DNA of 64,000 nt from assembly GCA_023407575.1 (NCBI GenBank), contig JAEYLX010000018.1, forward strand, positions 1-64,000. The letters are read 5' to 3'. The notes below the pieces were generated by a model, which was given only the letters and a program-made list of their open reading frames with translations, searched no databases and was not told the origin of the DNA. Origin of the DNA: Bacillota bacterium. Lineage in GTDB: Bacteria > Bacillota > Clostridia > Lachnospirales > Lachnospiraceae. Positions within the stretch are counted from its first letter, which is position 1. Each line of letters starts with the position of its first letter. Position numbers and translations under genes: made by a program. Shown one piece after another: positions 1 to 8,868 of the stretch.

Positions 1-1
1 T

Positions 2-427
2 AAGCTATGGGACTGGGGACGTTTAGGACTGGACGGACTGCCAAGACCGGTACATATTAATCACGGCGAACAGGTAATTCAGTGGGATCGTACTACCGAA
101 TGGGTGAAAGAGAACTTGGTAAATGCGGTTACCGGGATAAGTGAGGACGAACACAATAAAATCGAAAGAACAGGTCTTCATGAACGAGAATTTATTGAGA
201 CCAGAAGATATACCATCACGACAGAGCTTATTCTGGAGAGTGAAGGCAGTGTAAGTACCTGTAACGTAGTAGACGGAGAAGGAGCTATTATCGAAAGCCT
301 GGATGGCAGCTTTGAGCCTTACGAAGTTCATTATGCTGAGACCTTTATTGTACCGGAGAGTGTAAAGCAATTCGTTATTAGACCTCTGGGAGAAGAAGTT
401 AAAATTCTTCGCGCAACAGTAAGATAA
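2..427 (+). CDS. Mannose-6-phosphate isomerase-like protein, C-terminal part
   Basis: The reading frame is open from the left edge and stops at TAA 425-427, so only about the last 141 residues are present and the start lies outside the window. The first residues (LWDWGRLGLDGLPRPVHINH) match the C-terminal half of class I phosphomannose isomerases, cupin enzymes that interconvert mannose-6-phosphate and fructose-6-phosphate. The rest is a beta-rich cupin-like tail. The zinc-binding core is not visible, so catalytic competence cannot be judged. A GTG at 104 is internal and not a likely start. Family call is fairly sure; exact substrate is inference. Confidence 0.65.
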   Translation, partial: KLWDWGRLGLDGLPRPVHINHGEQVIQWDRTTEWVKENLVNAVTGISEDEHNKIERTGLHEREFIETRRYTITTELILESEGSVSTCNVVDGEGAIIESLDGSFEPYEVHYAETFIVPESVKQFVIRPLGEEVKILRATVR

Positions 428-608
428 AATGCAATAGAAAAGGGATATGTGTAATTTTTTGTAAGAATATAAGAATAAACAGAATAAATGAATCGACTCA
501 TACACGTATCAAACTTTTACTCAATCCAATTAATTCAACGTTGACAAAAATAGAAGAGTTACCCATAATAAGGCTAGATAATAACATTATAATAATATAG
601 TCAAAGAG

Positions 609-687
609 TGGAATGAGATATTACAAGTTTACTTGCGAATACTGATTTGAGCAACAAGACTATGAACATGTTTTTTGCTCATGGTAT
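609..687 (+). repeat. Two-hairpin dispersed element, copy 1
   Basis: About 80 bp closely similar to 35724-35802: both run GGAATGAG, an imperfect hairpin around a TTGC/CTTG core, the shared word GAGCAACAAGA, then a second hairpin (TATGAAC...GCTCATG here, ATCATGAAC...GTTCATGAT in the other copy). It lies in the 325-bp gap between the isomerase-like gene and the DUF1648 gene, about 65 bp before the latter. The rest of the gap is AT-rich and shows no gene. It could be a structured leader, a terminator or a mobile repeat. Confidence 0.55.
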
Positions 688-752
688 AATCAAAATTGGA
701 ATGATGTATTGCATTTTTATCATGCTATACAAAATAATGGAGGCTTTCCCAA

Positions 753-1043
753 ATGACGAAATTTAACAACTACAAAACATGCTTGGCTATTATTGTCATT
801 GAGCTGATTATTAACGCAATATGTTATCAATTTCTGCCGGACAGATTAGGTGTTCATTTTAATATATCAGGAGAAGTGGATGGAACTCTGCCACGACTTG
901 GTTTTGTGGTGCTGATGCCATTGCTGTCTTTGGGTTGTATCCTTTATGAGAAGTATGTGAAGCGAGTTTCGGTGACAAAAGCAATAATTACATGCATCCT
1001 GTTATTTCTTATCAATGCGGGATTGCTGATAATTAACTTGTAA
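753..1043 (+). CDS. Small DUF1648-type membrane protein
   Basis: A 96-residue protein with about three hydrophobic segments (residues 8-27, 48-65, 74-95). Between the first two lies a DRLGVHFNISGEVDGTLPR stretch typical of DUF1648, the module found in SdpI-like immunity and membrane proteins, where a conserved P-x-H-(F/W)-N-x-x-G pattern follows the first helix. GGAGG stands eight bases before the ATG. It looks like a short single-module version; a second DUF1648 protein lies at 11688. No substrate or partner can be assigned from sequence. Confidence 0.65.
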   Translation: MTKFNNYKTCLAIIVIELIINAICYQFLPDRLGVHFNISGEVDGTLPRLGFVVLMPLLSLGCILYEKYVKRVSVTKAIITCILLFLINAGLLIINL

Positions 1044-1135
1044 TGGGTTACTTGGAGATATTGCGCCTTGTACATAGAGAAGGAATAAGAATATTAGGGC
1101 ACAGTGTATAGCCAATGAAGGCTATTATACTGTGC

Positions 1136-1390
1136 TCATCTGATAGTATCCTGTTCGAGTACTCCAAATAGAAATTGATAGGGATATTGAGTACCGCAAG
1201 TAGTGCATTCCACATAATCCCGATGATACCTTTGCTCACGTTTATCATACTGGTAGGACAATAATTCCTGAGTATTCTTTAGCCCGGGAGCATCAGAATC
1301 AATGACATAAGAGTATACATAATTTGCTTCATGCCGAAGTACCAGTTCATTTTTATTACAAATAGGACAAATATAATTTCTCTCGTTCAT
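1136..1390 (-). CDS. Zinc-ribbon protein, function unknown
   Basis: An 84-residue soluble protein with two CxxC knuckles, CPIC near residue 9 and CTTC near residue 62, the arrangement of a split zinc ribbon. GGAGG lies nine bases upstream of its ATG on the minus strand, supporting this frame over an overlapping minus-strand frame (1048-1248) with no such signal. The middle is Tyr/Asp-rich without a recognisable domain. It is monocistronic and convergent with the DUF1648 gene. A metal-binding role is inferred from the cysteines only. Confidence 0.6.
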   Translation of the reverse strand: MNERNYICPICNKNELVLRHEANYVYSYVIDSDAPGLKNTQELLSYQYDKREQRYHRDYVECTTCGTQYPYQFLFGVLEQDTIR

Positions 1391-1847
1391 AGTTTAGTGC
1401 CTCCATGAAATATTTAAATAATTTTAGAATTAATACAATTTAAACACATTTATATATTAGAATATCTGAATTAAGTAGAAATTAGTTTTTCATATTAAAG
1501 CATTTCACAAATTCATTTAGTTTATTCCGATATCCAAAGTTTTAAGAAGCTATATAAATATCATTTTTGTAACAAATCAGAACTAAGTTCAAAACCTGAA
1601 GCTTCCTCACTGCTTGGCACTCTCCAAGCTGTATATGCTGTTATTGATATGAAAATAACAAACACAGGGTTAAGACGCCGTTTTCTTTTTCAATGCATAT
1701 AATGTAATATGATTTTTCACTAGATATATGCTAAGAATTTTGCTGCTTACACCATTAAATGTGAATTATAACCCAGGATACTAAGCTGTTTTTCTGACTC
1801 ATTCATCACATTTTGAGATGGCACTAGCGCCATAATGGAGATTAATT
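1391..1847. other. Gene-free AT-rich gap with one MITE-like repeat
   Basis: This 457-bp gap between divergent genes holds no credible coding frame. Its one recognisable feature is a degenerate member of the dispersed repeat family: GTAAC at 1569 followed by TCAGAAC and AAAACCTGAAGCTTCCTC up to about 1636, matching the copies at 42684 and 59868. The far end of this copy is not clear. The remainder presumably contains promoters for both flanking genes, but none stands out. Confidence 0.5.
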
Positions 1848-2480
1848 ATGATGTATTCAATTAAAAATAAAAACGTATTTCATATAGAAGAAGAATACTT
1901 GAGAAATAGCTATGATGGTTGTGATCAAGATTGGTATCTCAAGCGCTGGCAGCGTATGAGTGGTTGTGGTCCATGTGCAATGACGAATGTTATGCACTAT
2001 TTTAACTGCAGGTTAGCCGCTAAGCACACCAGGTTTAACCTTTCCAAGGCGGAGTGGCTGGACCGGATGCAGGAGATGTGGGAGTATGTAACACCGACAA
2101 TTGGAGGTGTATATTCAACAGAAATGTTTAGAAAAGGTGCAGTTCAGTATATTGATAATAAAAAGCTCAACATTAAAATAGAAACTCTGGATATTGAGAA
2201 AAATAAGGCTAAGAGACCTGACCCAATTGAGGCTATGAGTTTTTTAATTGAAGGGCTAAAAAAAGATATGCCGATTGCCTTCTTAAATCTGGAGCATGGT
2301 ACAGTTGAAGCACTGGAGTCCTGGCACTGGGTAACCATCATCTCTTTGGATTATGAGCTTCCTGGTACAACAGCCTTTGTAGAAATCTTAGATGGAGGCA
2401 GAATGAAGCGAATTGATATTTTAGAATGGCTGTTGACGACAAAACTTGGCGGCGGATTTGTTCGTTTTGAAGTTTTGTAA
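1848..2480 (+). CDS. C39-like papain-fold protein
   Basis: A 210-residue protein without signal peptide. It has a Cys-Gly motif near the N-terminus (SGCGPCAMTN, Cys40 and Cys43), a later SWHW motif (His160) and EILDGG (Asp182), the order of a Cys-His-Asp triad in the C39-like peptidase superfamily (papain fold). GGAG precedes the first of two ATGs. It lies 127 bp upstream of hydF on the same strand and may be co-transcribed, but no known maturation step needs it. Whether it is an active peptidase, or an inactive relative, cannot be decided by reading. Confidence 0.55.
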   Translation: MMYSIKNKNVFHIEEEYLRNSYDGCDQDWYLKRWQRMSGCGPCAMTNVMHYFNCRLAAKHTRFNLSKAEWLDRMQEMWEYVTPTIGGVYSTEMFRKGAVQYIDNKKLNIKIETLDIEKNKAKRPDPIEAMSFLIEGLKKDMPIAFLNLEHGTVEALESWHWVTIISLDYELPGTTAFVEILDGGRMKRIDILEWLLTTKLGGGFVRFEVL

Positions 2481-2607
2481 TTTTTAATGTGAAGGAGTCA
2501 GACAACAGTTTGATTCCTTTTTAACGTTCTTGCTTGCACAGGATACATTAATGTGCTATAAAAATTATAAAGTAATGATTCACATCGGAAGGAATCAGGT
2601 GAAGCAG

Positions 2608-3861
2608 ATGGGACTGAATGAAACACCGTCATCAGATAGAATACACATAGGCTTTTTTGGAAGAAGAAATGCAGGTAAATCAAGTGTTGTAAATGCTGTT
2701 ACTGGACAAGACCTTGCAGTGGTGTCCGATGTAAAGGGGACCACCACAGACCCGGTCTATAAGGCAATGGAGCTGTTGCCAATGGGACCTGTCATGATAA
2801 TTGATACGCCGGGAATTGATGATGAAGGGGAACTTGGAGCCTTAAGAATTCGTAAAACCAAGCAAGTCTTAAATAAGACGGATGTGGCGATCTTAATTGT
2901 GGATGCAACCACTGGGTTAAGACCGGAAGACCAAGCGTTAATAAAGCTGTTTGAGGAGAAGAAGTTAGAATATATTATTGTCTATAATAAGAGTGATTTG
3001 ATTAAAATATACGGTGAGCAAACCAGTAGAATAGAATTAACAAATAAAATAGACTCTACTACGAAAGAAACAAACCGTGCCATCTATGTCAGTGCGAAAG
3101 AAAAAACAAACATAGAAGCATTAAAGGAGAAGATTGCAACGTTAGCACCAGTAGATAATCCCAAGCACAGAATCGTTGCGGATTTAATCAATCCCTCGGA
3201 CTTTGTGGTACTGGTAACGCCCATTGATAAAGCTGCACCGAAGGGTAGACTTATTCTTCCCCAACAGCAGACTATTCGAGATATCTTAGAGGCGGATGCC
3301 ACAGCCATCGTAGTAAAAGAATATGAGTTAAAGGATACACTGGAGAATTTGGGAAAGAAGCCAAAGCTAGTGATAACTGACAGTCAGGTGTTTGCTAAGG
3401 TATCAGCAGATACACCAAAGAATATTATGCTAACCTCCTTTTCCATCCTTTTTGCAAGATACAAGGGGTTACTGGAGGAAGCGGTTAAGGGTGCGGCAGC
3501 GATTGAAGCTTTGGAGGATGGAGATACTGTGTTAATATCGGAGGGCTGTACGCATCATCGTCAGTGCGACGATATAGGACAGGTGAAGCTCCCAAGATGG
3601 ATTAAGAATCACACAGGTAAACAACTTAACTTTGCTTTTACCTCAGGCGGAGAATTCTTTGAAGACTTAACCGCTTATAAACTGATTGTACATTGTGGCG
3701 GGTGTATGCTACCCGAGCGAGAAGTACAGTTTCGATTAAAATGTGCAGTGGACCAGCAAGTACCAATCACCAATTATGGAACACTGATTGCTTATATGCA
3801 GGGAATTTTAAAGCGCAGTCTGGAACCCTTCCCTCACATTTTAGCAGAGATAGAGGAGTAA
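2608..3861 (+). CDS. hydF: [FeFe]-hydrogenase maturation GTPase HydF
   Basis: HydF is the scaffold GTPase on which the 2Fe subcluster of [FeFe]-hydrogenase is completed before transfer to the apo-enzyme. The N-terminal G domain has a P-loop (GRRNAGKSS, residues 18-26), a TTTDP switch, DTPG and NKSD. The C-terminal cluster domain has Cys314 with nearby His316/317 and HCGGC (Cys363, Cys366), the three-Cys iron-sulfur site of HydF. I chose ATG 2608 because family members begin MGLNETP and AGGTGA sits just upstream; the frame is open to 2530. Length 417 residues is normal. HydE and HydG are not in this window. The aspartase-type gene follows after 2 bp. Confidence 0.93.
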   Translation: MGLNETPSSDRIHIGFFGRRNAGKSSVVNAVTGQDLAVVSDVKGTTTDPVYKAMELLPMGPVMIIDTPGIDDEGELGALRIRKTKQVLNKTDVAILIVDATTGLRPEDQALIKLFEEKKLEYIIVYNKSDLIKIYGEQTSRIELTNKIDSTTKETNRAIYVSAKEKTNIEALKEKIATLAPVDNPKHRIVADLINPSDFVVLVTPIDKAAPKGRLILPQQQTIRDILEADATAIVVKEYELKDTLENLGKKPKLVITDSQVFAKVSADTPKNIMLTSFSILFARYKGLLEEAVKGAAAIEALEDGDTVLISEGCTHHRQCDDIGQVKLPRWIKNHTGKQLNFAFTSGGEFFEDLTAYKLIVHCGGCMLPEREVQFRLKCAVDQQVPITNYGTLIAYMQGILKRSLEPFPHILAEIEE

Positions 3862-3863
3862 CT

Positions 3864-5243
3864 ATGCGTAAAGAACAGGACAAGCTGGGAGAGGTATTCC
3901 TTGAAGCCGATAAGCTATATGGGATTCAAACCGCCAGGGCTAAAGAGAACTTTGCTCTAAACGATAAGAGAACAAATCTTGACCTAATCTATGCAATTGT
4001 TAAAGTCAAAAAGGCGGCAGCCATAACTTATAAAAAGCTTGGTATTGGTAAGCCAGAGGTAGAGGAAGCGATTATTAAGGCTTGCGAGCAAGTCCTGAAA
4101 GGAAAGGCTGATGACCAGTTTGTAGTGAATGCCTTGCAGGGCGGGGCTGGGACCTCTACCAATATGAATGTAAATGAGGTATTAGCAAACCTTGCCCTTA
4201 TAACACTAGGAAAAGAGCCTGGAAGTTACGATATCATACATCCGCTGGATGATGTAAATCGTGGTCAATCCACCAACGATGTCTACCCCACAGCTCTTAG
4301 AATTAGCGCAATCGAAAAGCTTCGAACCTTAAGTGAAGCCTGTGCCAAACTGCAGCAGTCTTTACAGGAGAAAGAGAACGAGTTTGATCATATCAGAAAG
4401 TTAGGACGAACTGAATTAATGGATGCGGTACCAATTACCCTTGGAGCTGAATTTGGTTCTTATGCTCAAGCAATTGCCAGAGATCGTTGGAGACTTTATA
4501 AGGTGGAAGAGCGTCTTAGGCAGGTCAATATTGGTGGAACCGCAGTAGGAGCATCGCACAATGCCCAGCGTAAATACCGCTATGGTATCATAGAAGAGCT
4601 AAGAGTTTTAACAGATATTGGGCTTGCGGCTGCTGAATATCCGATGGATATTACCCAGAATAATGATGTGTTTGTAGAAGTATCCGGGTTATTAAAAGCA
4701 CTTGCGGTTAATCTAATTAAGATTGCCAATGATTTCAGACTGATGAACTCCGGACCCCATGGAGGGTTTGGCGAAATTAAGCTGACGCCAATGCAAATGG
4801 GAAGCACCATTATGCCGGGAAAAGTCAATCCAGTCATAGCAGAAATGGTAGTTCAAGTAGGCTTTAAGGTAATTGCAAATGATAGCGCCATTACGACTGC
4901 TGCCATGCAGGGAGAATTTGAACTAAATGCATTTTTACCGCTGATTGCCGACTCTTTACTGGAGAGTCTGGCAATACTTGAAGGAGCAGTATTCCTATTT
5001 CAATCAAAATGTGTGGATACTCTGCTGCCAAATAAGGAAAGATGTGAAGAATTTCTTGATAAGTCCTATGCTTTTGCTACAGAATATACAGCAAAACTGG
5101 GTTACGATGCTGTTGCAAAAGTGATTGAGGAATATCAAGGTGATACCATAAGAATAAAACAAGCATTAGAAATGCACTTTGGAGGAACAGCAAATGAAAT
5201 ACAAGATGATAGCACTGGATTTAGACGGGACCTTGAACAATGA
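3864..5243 (+). CDS. aspA: Aspartate ammonia-lyase-type enzyme of the hyd operon
   Basis: A 459-residue member of the fumarase/aspartase superfamily, which adds or removes ammonia or water across a double bond. It has the superfamily signature (GSTIMPGKVNP, about residue 313), an early TSTNMNVNEV motif and NRGQSTNDVYPTA. The start at 3864 lies two bases after hydF and follows GAGGAG; an upstream in-frame extension to 3693 would overlap hydF heavily and is rejected. Aspartase genes commonly accompany hydrogenase maturation genes in Clostridia; supply of ammonium for the bridging dithiolate of the H-cluster is a plausible but unproven reason. The next gene starts inside this one. Confidence 0.85.
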   Translation: MRKEQDKLGEVFLEADKLYGIQTARAKENFALNDKRTNLDLIYAIVKVKKAAAITYKKLGIGKPEVEEAIIKACEQVLKGKADDQFVVNALQGGAGTSTNMNVNEVLANLALITLGKEPGSYDIIHPLDDVNRGQSTNDVYPTALRISAIEKLRTLSEACAKLQQSLQEKENEFDHIRKLGRTELMDAVPITLGAEFGSYAQAIARDRWRLYKVEERLRQVNIGGTAVGASHNAQRKYRYGIIEELRVLTDIGLAAAEYPMDITQNNDVFVEVSGLLKALAVNLIKIANDFRLMNSGPHGGFGEIKLTPMQMGSTIMPGKVNPVIAEMVVQVGFKVIANDSAITTAAMQGEFELNAFLPLIADSLLESLAILEGAVFLFQSKCVDTLLPNKERCEEFLDKSYAFATEYTAKLGYDAVAKVIEEYQGDTIRIKQALEMHFGGTANEIQDDSTGFRRDLEQ

Positions 5244-6012
5244 CCAGAAGGAAATCTCACAAAAAACAAAAGAGGCACTGATTGCAGTACAAAAGCAAGG
5301 TGTAACAGTAGTACTTGCCACAGGAAGACCAACACCTGGATTAAAGAGAGAAAGTGACGCTCTTGAGCTTGAAAAATACAATGGAATTCTTTTGTCCTAT
5401 AATGGAGGTAAAGTTGTGGATGCCTCTACGAAGGAAGTACTTTACGAGGAAAGCCTTCCAAATGAAGTGGCAGTGAAACTTTTAAAACATATTGAAGACA
5501 TGCCGGTAACTCCAATCGTTGATGATGGTATCGATTATTATGCTGTTAGCAAGGATGAATTCATGATAGGTTTTGAGAGCAAGTTAAATAACATTGGGAT
5601 TAAAGAGGTTGAAAATGTGGCAGACGCAGTAGATTTTAATCCTGTAAAAGTATTAATTGCAGCACCCAAGGAGTTATTAGTTCCTGTTATTGAGCAGATC
5701 AAAGAACCCTTTCAGAAGGAATTATCCTTCGTACAGTCTACACCATATTTTCTTGAGGCTACCGTGAAAGGGATTAATAAGGCTTCCTCCTTACAGGCAG
5801 TTTGTGATAGACTAGAGATTGCTCCTTCAGAGGTAATGGCCTTTGGCGACCAATTAAATGATGTTTCAATGATTAAGTTTGCAGGACTTGGTGTAGCCAT
5901 GGGAAATGCCTGTGATGGGTTAAAAGAAGTTGCCGATGAGATTACATTATCAAACAATGAAGATGGAATAGCGCATATCTTACATAAGTACTATGATTTA
6001 ACAGCATGTTAA
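5194..6012 (+). CDS. Cof-type HAD-family phosphatase
   Basis: A 272-residue HAD hydrolase of the Cof/IIB subfamily. Motif I is DLDGTL near the N-terminus, motif II is in the ATGRP region, and motif IV is GDQLNDVSMI near residue 220; a cap domain lies between. These cytosolic enzymes dephosphorylate sugar phosphates, flavin or pyridoxal phosphates; the substrate here is unknown. ATG 5194 follows GGAGG by eight bases and lies inside the end of the lyase gene (50-bp overlap), so hydF, the lyase and this gene form one operon. An earlier in-frame codon at 5179 coincides with the ribosome site and is rejected. Confidence 0.85.
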   Translation: MKYKMIALDLDGTLNNDQKEISQKTKEALIAVQKQGVTVVLATGRPTPGLKRESDALELEKYNGILLSYNGGKVVDASTKEVLYEESLPNEVAVKLLKHIEDMPVTPIVDDGIDYYAVSKDEFMIGFESKLNNIGIKEVENVADAVDFNPVKVLIAAPKELLVPVIEQIKEPFQKELSFVQSTPYFLEATVKGINKASSLQAVCDRLEIAPSEVMAFGDQLNDVSMIKFAGLGVAMGNACDGLKEVADEITLSNNEDGIAHILHKYYDLTAC

Positions 6013-6263
6013 AAAGGCAAAATCTTAAATTCATTGTATAGAACATGCTTGGAGCTACATAGGATAGACAGTAGGACAGATTTTATGTGATAAGTTAATT
6101 TGGGTTACTATATTCCGATTGACAAAGGGTAACTACTAATATAGTACAACAAGACACAGTTCATATTAAAGATGTTGAAACTTTATAAAGGTTAGGGCTA
6201 TATCTAATATCCATAATCGGAAGGAGACAGGTATCTTACGAATCGTAGGATATCAACAAAACG

Positions 6264-7121
6264 ATGAAGACGAAATTAAGAGGCGATATATTATTGATAT
6301 TAAAAGGCTTTCTCATAGGTTCATCCATGAGTGTTCCGGGTGTAAGCGGTGGAACAATGGCTATACTTTTAGGAATCTATGATAAGCTCATTGGTGCAAT
6401 TAGTAATTTTCTAAAAGATATTAAAGGAAATACAATTTTTCTTATTAAGTTTGGTATAGGTTCAGCACTGGGTATTGGTTCCCTGGCCTTTGCAATCAAA
6501 TGGGCGTTAGAGACCTTTCCGCTGCCAGTATCCTTCTTCTTTTTAGGCGCCGTAATCGGTGGCATTCCTGCACTTTATAAGAAAACGAAACAGAATACTT
6601 TTGGTGTATCCTCACTAATTTATTTTTTACTAGGATTAGGAATTGTTATCTCCATAGGATTTATACCAAAGGGTAATTTTGATGTTAGTAACGGATCTGG
6701 CCTGGCACATTATGCAATGCTGTTAATCACAGGAATAATCATAGCACTGGCTCTGGTTTTACCTGGAATTAGTACCTCACACATGCTAGTAGTGCTTGGT
6801 ATGTATGAATCCATGTTACAGGCGATCACAAATTTTGATGTTGTGTATATTGGAATCCTTGGAATTGCTACATTAATTGGAATCTTTTTAATCACAAAAC
6901 CAATCGAATGGACCATGAACCGTTTTCCTCACCAGACCTATTGGATGATTATTGGGTTTGTACTTGGTTCCACCTCCGAGATTTTTAAAGATATTATCCT
7001 TCCGGCAATACCAGCAAATCCAGACATAAGATGGTCGATTTCGGTTATATTAATGTGTATTGTTACCTTTATCATTGGCTGTAAGGCAATTATATCTTTA
7101 TCAAAATTTTCAAATGATTAA
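6264..7121 (+). CDS. DUF368 membrane protein (PopT-type undecaprenyl-phosphate translocase)
   Basis: A 285-residue polytopic protein with about eight hydrophobic segments. It carries the two family hallmarks, PGVSGGTMA near residue 25 and PGISTSHML near residue 167, an inverted pair typical of DUF368. Members of this family (PopT) have been shown to recycle undecaprenyl phosphate across the membrane for wall synthesis. The nearest ribosome site is weak (AGGAT, about 13 bases upstream), and an in-frame TAG at 6246 limits any longer start. The 251-bp gap upstream has a promoter-like TTGACA at about 6119 but nothing firm. Confidence 0.8.
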   Translation: MKTKLRGDILLILKGFLIGSSMSVPGVSGGTMAILLGIYDKLIGAISNFLKDIKGNTIFLIKFGIGSALGIGSLAFAIKWALETFPLPVSFFFLGAVIGGIPALYKKTKQNTFGVSSLIYFLLGLGIVISIGFIPKGNFDVSNGSGLAHYAMLLITGIIIALALVLPGISTSHMLVVLGMYESMLQAITNFDVVYIGILGIATLIGIFLITKPIEWTMNRFPHQTYWMIIGFVLGSTSEIFKDIILPAIPANPDIRWSISVILMCIVTFIIGCKAIISLSKFSND

Positions 7122-7183
7122 TGAACGAGCAGTTGTAGTAGGATGTGTGAATATGCAAATGCTTAAAATAAGGAGTTTTTATC

Positions 7184-7420
7184 ATGATGAATCCAGCTAA
7201 AATATTAAAATTAAAGGGTGCCTGGGATAAATTCACCCAAAACCATCCGAAATTCCCAATGTTTATGAATGCAATTCGCAGCCAGGGTATTGAGGAAGGA
7301 GCAGTAATTGAAATCATTATAACCTCACCCGAGGGCAAAGCACTTAGCACTAATATTAAGGTATCTCAATCGGATAAAGAGTTATTTACGGAGCTGGTTG
7401 AGCTATCTAAGAGTAAATAG
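7184..7420 (+). CDS. Small conserved-type protein, function unknown
   Basis: A 78-residue soluble protein with an AAGGAG ribosome site. The N-terminal half is Lys/Pro/Phe-rich and helical-looking; the C-terminal half has a short beta hairpin pattern around SPEGKALSTNIKV. It lies 62 bp after the DUF368 gene on the same strand and is followed at once by a strong terminator, so it is likely the last gene of that unit. No motif gives a function. A clear ribosome site, codon use like its neighbours and the terminator support it as a real gene. Confidence 0.65.
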   Translation: MMNPAKILKLKGAWDKFTQNHPKFPMFMNAIRSQGIEEGAVIEIIITSPEGKALSTNIKVSQSDKELFTELVELSKSK

Positions 7421-7448
7421 TTACATTAAACTTTATTTAAGTTAAATA

Positions 7449-7494
7449 AGAAGAACTCCTTGGCTGGATGAAATTCGGTCAGGGAGTTCTTTTT
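7449..7494 (+). terminator. Rho-independent terminator
   Basis: AAGAACTCCTTGGCTG and CGGTCAGGGAGTTCTT form a long stem closed by a short loop and followed by a T-run. It ends the unit of the DUF368 gene and the small gene at 7184. Confidence 0.85.
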
Positions 7495-7680
7495 ATATGT
7501 CATAAGATTCTAAAATAAATGATGGATTACCTAAGTTATTAATTTGCTACCATACTTATGGAACTGTATTCATAAGATATAGTATAACTGCAAGACCTTA
7601 GAGAATACACTGCTTTAAAGAAGCATTTTAGAGGAGGTCTCGTGTAATCTGTATGTTAAAAGAAGCTGGAGGCAAAGGGA

Positions 7681-8727
7681 ATGAATAATACGAACTATGA
7701 GATATCACCGGGGGAATTTCCTTATGAGGTGCAGATTGTTGCCGAAAATCTTATACTACCTTGGGCAATTGATATAAGTGATGATGGTGTCATTTATTTT
7801 ACGGAACGAGTAGGCAATATAAGGACTATAGAAAATGGTGTCTTAAATCCAGAGCCCATTTATCGTTTTACACCGCCTTTTATAAGTACTGGAGAAGGTG
7901 GGCTTATGGGGTTGGCTCTGGATCCGAATTTTCTAGAGAATCATTACCTGTATGTTATGTATACTTATCAGGAGGACAATCAGATATATAGTCAAGTAGT
8001 CAGAATGCTTGTAGATGGTCAGACAGCGTCCATAGATAAAGTAATTATAGATAAAATTCCTGCAAGCAGACAGCATAACGGCGGAAGAATTAAAATTGGT
8101 CCGGATAATAAGTTATATATTGCCACAGGAGATGGAGGTGTTTCCGAGCGAGCACAGGATTTGAATAGTCTGGCAGGTAAAATCTTAAGATTAGAATTGG
8201 ATGGAACGATTCCCGCAGACAATCCTTTTCCTAATTCTCCCGTGTATAGTTACGGTCACAGAAATCCACAGGGGTTAACCTGGGGAGAAAATAATATTAT
8301 GTATGAATCAGAGCATGGGCAGACTGCACATGACGAGATTAATATCATTGTTCCTGGTGGAAACTATGGTTGGCCTTTGGTTGAAGGAAGTGAAACTACA
8401 GAAGAGGTCCGGACAATACAACCACTAATTCATAGTGAAAATAATACCTGGGCGCCTTCGGGAATAGCCTATATCAATCAAGGTCCGTGGGCTGGAAGCC
8501 TGGTAGTAGGATCTCTTAGAGGAAAGCAATTACTTGTATTTGATTTAGATGAAGCGGGAACCTCAGTAGAAAATATAGAATCCTGGTTGTTTAATGAATA
8601 TGGTAGGTTGCGTGATGTTTATATTGCGAAAGATCGCACTATCTACATTACCACCAGTAACAGGGAAGTAAGTGGTAATGCCACCCGAGGTGATGATAGA
8701 ATTATTCGATTACTGCCAAGAATGTAG
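7681..8727 (+). CDS. Glucose/sorbosone dehydrogenase-like beta-propeller
   Basis: A 348-residue protein of the GSDH/sorbosone dehydrogenase family (six-bladed propeller). Family landmarks in order: PWAI near residue 28, GEGGLMGLALDP, HNGGRIKIGPD, ATGDGG, AGKILRLELDG, YGHRNPQGL, ESEHG and GGNYGWP. In other bacteria such proteins oxidise aldoses with PQQ. This copy has no signal peptide, and Clostridia are not known to make PQQ, so a different cofactor or a binding role is possible. It stands alone between two gaps, with GGAGG about ten bases before the ATG. Confidence 0.8.
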   Translation: MNNTNYEISPGEFPYEVQIVAENLILPWAIDISDDGVIYFTERVGNIRTIENGVLNPEPIYRFTPPFISTGEGGLMGLALDPNFLENHYLYVMYTYQEDNQIYSQVVRMLVDGQTASIDKVIIDKIPASRQHNGGRIKIGPDNKLYIATGDGGVSERAQDLNSLAGKILRLELDGTIPADNPFPNSPVYSYGHRNPQGLTWGENNIMYESEHGQTAHDEINIIVPGGNYGWPLVEGSETTEEVRTIQPLIHSENNTWAPSGIAYINQGPWAGSLVVGSLRGKQLLVFDLDEAGTSVENIESWLFNEYGRLRDVYIAKDRTIYITTSNREVSGNATRGDDRIIRLLPRM

Positions 8728-8868
8728 TATTTATTTTCCAAGAAATAAGTTATAATATCCCTTAGATATATAAGATAGTACAGGTGAAATACATAGGGAA
8801 GGTCTTTGGAGAAGGAGCCTTTTACTGGGAATTATCTAAACTAGAACATACAAAAGGGAGAACTATAA

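Noticed and set aside
23..505. 160-codon minus-strand frame
   Set aside because: It is antisense to the isomerase-like reading frame, which has clear family residues.
1048..1248. 66-codon minus-strand frame
   Set aside because: It overlaps the zinc-ribbon gene in another frame and has no ribosome site.
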